Shown one piece after another: positions 61,869 through 64,000 of a stretch of DNA of 64,000 bases. The translations under genes were made by a program, and so were the position numbers. The DNA comes from Aldehydirespirator sp965116195. GTDB taxonomy: Bacteria; Actinomycetota; Acidimicrobiia; Acidimicrobiales; Aldehydirespiratoraceae. The stretch is from assembly GCA_965116195.1 (NCBI GenBank), contig OZ220491.1, forward strand, positions 3,100,001-3,164,000. The letters run 5' to 3'. Position 1 is the stretch's first letter. Each line of letters starts with the position of its first letter. The notes beneath the pieces were generated by a model, which was not told the origin of the DNA, ran no database searches, and saw only the letters and a program-made list of their open reading frames with translations.

Positions 61869-63458
61869 TCAGTCCGGGGCACCGAAACCCAGCGCCGTCA
61901 GGTTCGCCTCAATCTGAGCGTCCAGTCGCTCAGCTTCTGCACGCTGCTCACGCCATTGCGCAGCCAGACGTGACATCTTCTCATCAAACGGTTCACCGTC
62001 ATCGGTTTGGGGTGCTGCGCCGACATAACGTCCGGGCGTGAGCACATGCTTGTGCCTCCGCACCTCTGACAGATCGGCTGATTTGCAGAAGCCGGGCACA
62101 TCGGCGTAAGCGCCACCGTCGCCGGCACCTCCTTCGCTGCGCCAAGCGTGGTACGTGTCGGCGATGCGGGCAATGTCATCGGCCGTGAGTTCACGGTGCG
62201 TACGACTGATCATGCGGCCCAGCGAGCGGGCATCAATGAACAGCACCTCGTCCTTGCGGGCACTGTGAGTTCTGGCGCGCCGCCCCTTCGACAGAAACCA
62301 TAAGCACACGGGTATCTGGGTGGAGCGAAACAACTGTCCCGGCAGCGCCACTATGCAATCCACCAAGCCAGCCTCGACGATCTTCTCACGTATGGCACCC
62401 TCACCTGACTGGTTTGAAGACATTGAGCCGTTTGCCAGCACGAAGCCCGCTGAGCCCTGGGGCGCAAGGTGGTACAGGAAGTGCTGCACCCAGGCGAAGT
62501 TCGCGTTGCCTGCTGGAGGAACGCCATAAATCCAGCGCTGATCGTTCTGCAACCGGTCTTGTCCCCAGTCCGAAACGTTGAAGGGCGGATTGGCGAGTAT
62601 GTAATCAGCCCTGAGGTCAGGATGAAGGTCGTTGTGGAAGCTGTCACCCTGGCGGATAGAACCCTCAATGCCGCGGATCGCAAGGTTCATCAAAGCCATA
62701 CGCCAGGTGGTGTAGTTGGACTCCTGCCCAAAGATGGAGACCTTCCTGTGAGCATCGCCGCCATTACCGTTGCCGGTGGAGTGCGCTTGAATGAACTCCA
62801 CTGACTGGACAAACATGCCAGCCGAGCCGCAACAAGGGTCATAAACGCGACCGCTGTACGGCTCCAGCATCTCCACCAAGAGCCTGACCACTGAGCGTGG
62901 TGTGTAGAACTCTCCGCCTTTGCGTCCCTCAGCCAGCGCAAACTGCTCCAGGAAGTACTCGTATACACCACCCAGCACATCAGTGGCCTTGGCTCCGGTT
63001 CCCCCCACCATGATGTTGCTCACAACATCAACGACTTGTCCAAGGCGGTTTTGATCAAGAGCAGGCCGGGCATAGTCTTTGGGTAACACATCAACCAGTG
63101 CAGGGTTGTCGCGTTCGATGGCATCCATCGCGTCATCAATCAACCGTCCGATGTCCGGTTGGCGAGCGTGGCTCTGAATATGAGACCAGCGAGCCTCGGT
63201 CGGCACCCAGAAGACATTCAGGGCACGGTATTCGTCGGGGTCTTCCGGGTCGGCTCCTTCATCCTGCTCAAACTCGAGAATCTGCGCACGCCTTTCCTCG
63301 AAGGCATCCGAGACATACTTGAGAAATATCAGCCCGAGAACAACATGTTTGTACTCGGCGGCATCCATACTGCCACGAAGAGCGTCAGCCGTAGCCCACA
63401 GCTTGGCCCGCAGTTCAGCATCCAACTCACCGCCGCTCCCCGTCCGACTGTTCATCAC
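61869..63458 (-). CDS. hsdM: Type I restriction enzyme, M (methylase) subunit
   Basis: 529 residues. N-terminal HsdM helical domain (LRAKLWATADALRGSMDAAE, YKHVVLGLIFLKYVSDAFEE), then motif GGEFYTPRSVVRLLVEMLEP, SAM motif DPCCGSAGMFVQS and catalytic NPPF (ADYILANPPFNVSDWG), ending in a coiled region. It methylates adenine within the site set by HsdS. ATG 63458 or the next ATG (63455) starts it. It is the first gene of the locus on the minus strand. Confidence 0.94.
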   Translation of the reverse strand: MMNSRTGSGGELDAELRAKLWATADALRGSMDAAEYKHVVLGLIFLKYVSDAFEERRAQILEFEQDEGADPEDPDEYRALNVFWVPTEARWSHIQSHARQPDIGRLIDDAMDAIERDNPALVDVLPKDYARPALDQNRLGQVVDVVSNIMVGGTGAKATDVLGGVYEYFLEQFALAEGRKGGEFYTPRSVVRLLVEMLEPYSGRVYDPCCGSAGMFVQSVEFIQAHSTGNGNGGDAHRKVSIFGQESNYTTWRMALMNLAIRGIEGSIRQGDSFHNDLHPDLRADYILANPPFNVSDWGQDRLQNDQRWIYGVPPAGNANFAWVQHFLYHLAPQGSAGFVLANGSMSSNQSGEGAIREKIVEAGLVDCIVALPGQLFRSTQIPVCLWFLSKGRRARTHSARKDEVLFIDARSLGRMISRTHRELTADDIARIADTYHAWRSEGGAGDGGAYADVPGFCKSADLSEVRRHKHVLTPGRYVGAAPQTDDGEPFDEKMSRLAAQWREQRAEAERLDAQIEANLTALGFGAPD

Positions 63459-63714
63459 ACTAGGTTACAGCCGAAGTTACAACGCCGCATGAGAGTCGTC
63501 CTGGTGCAGTCGGAGGCTCACGGTCTGTATAGCAGGGCACGAGCGACCGCGCAATGCAAAACCGACATATCAACGATCCCCTCTACTCCGACATATCATA
63601 TGCAATGATCGCTGTGTCATAAGCAACACCACGGTGTCTAGCCGATAAGTTGGTGGACGTTTTCAAGAATTGCATCGGGCTTCGCTCTGTTGCGGGTGCA
63701 GACGGTCAATCCCA
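63459..63714. other. Gap between hsdM and the helicase fragment
   Basis: 256 bases. I see no gene, repeat or clear promoter motif that I would defend. Confidence 0.4.
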
Positions 63715-64000
63715 TCAGCGCGAACTAATTGCAGATTCGATCTTGGCCTCCTGCAAGAACTGCGATGGTATCGACGCGCGTCGTCCATAGCGTGTATGAC
63801 GCACGCGGGGCCATGTAAGCAGCAAGGCGCGTGACGCTCTAGTTATGGCCACATAAAAAGTGCGGCGTTCATGGTTGATCATTTCATCATTATCAGCACG
63901 ATAGTCTGGAAACACTCCCTGAGTGAGCCCAACAACTGCTACCGCGCGAAACTCAAGTCCTTTTGACCGATGTGTTGTCATGAGTCGGATACCGGGTTCG
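63715..64000 (-). CDS. UvrD/Rep-type helicase, C-terminal end only
   Basis: The frame is open to the right edge. The visible 94 residues read EPGIRLMTTHRSKGLEFRAV, VVGLTQGVFPDY, HERRTFYVAITRASRALLLT and a short tail. These are superfamily 1 helicase motifs V and VI (THRSKGLEF; RRTFYVAITRA). The ATG at 63981 is internal, not the start. It unwinds DNA in repair or, here beside a restriction locus, possibly in defence. Confidence 0.85.
   Translation of the reverse strand, partial: EPGIRLMTTHRSKGLEFRAVAVVGLTQGVFPDYRADNDEMINHERRTFYVAITRASRALLLTWPRVRHTRYGRRASIPSQFLQEAKIESAISSR

Overview
The window looks like a chromosomal segment of a high-GC actinobacterium, probably of the Acidimicrobiia type. 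It carries mshC (mycothiol ligase) beside cysS, an F420-dependent LLM oxidoreductase gene, SLH-domain surface proteins of the actinobacterial style, a DUF222/13E12 HNH gene, frequent GTG/TTG starts and promoters set for leaderless transcripts. This is inference from gene content; no rRNA is present.

Left part (1-14.3 kb). A coiled-coil fragment, a NarL-type response regulator and a methyltransferase lead into a minus-strand cluster: a DsrE-family gene, two MinD/CooC-type ATPases and two small membrane proteins. The DsrE gene and one ATPase each contain in-frame TGA codons exactly where family cysteines are expected (Sec82 in DsrE; a U-P-U-C motif in place of the CooC CxC nickel site). Each TGA is followed at bacterial SECIS spacing by a hairpin with a G at the start of the loop. 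I read these as two adjacent selenoprotein genes, one apparently with a new UxU metal-site variant. Next come an oligopeptide/nickel-type ABC transporter, with permease and two ATPases fused into one protein, and divergent hypF. Nickel handling is a plausible common theme but unproven.

Accessory island (14.3-27.6 kb, visibly more AT-rich). It holds an SLH surface protein, at least six broken partial copies of its C-terminal domain, duplicated small genes, phage-like small genes, and a giant Calx-beta/Cys-His-rich surface protein whose signal peptide is separated from the body by a nine-G tract, as expected for phase variation. Two genes share an identical 36-nt leader element. The island ends in a truncated DNA methyltransferase fused by recombination to the tail of an MFS transporter gene.

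Metabolic part (29-50.7 kb). F420 oxidoreductase, acyl-CoA ligase, tRNA-Arg(CCT), old-yellow-enzyme-like reductase, mshC-cysS, an IS3-family element with an inverted extra right end, a HAD hydrolase, 3-hydroxyacyl-CoA dehydrogenase, an MBL hydrolase, two SDRs, an acyl-CoA dehydrogenase, a lipoprotein binding protein and a nitrilase-family hydrolase: largely CoA-thioester/fatty-acid catabolism.

Defence part (50.9-63.5 kb). A type I restriction-modification locus (hsdM, hsdS, hsdR) is interrupted by a DUF222-HNH gene and by a tight three-gene block (DUF4365-like nuclease, an unrecognised protein, an OLD-type ATPase/TOPRIM protein). A UvrD-like helicase runs off the right edge.

A recurring oddity is that most intergenic gaps hold tandem arrays of 60-77 bp units (one of about 259 bp) which often duplicate the end or start of the adjoining gene; the mshC-cysS junction is the clearest case.
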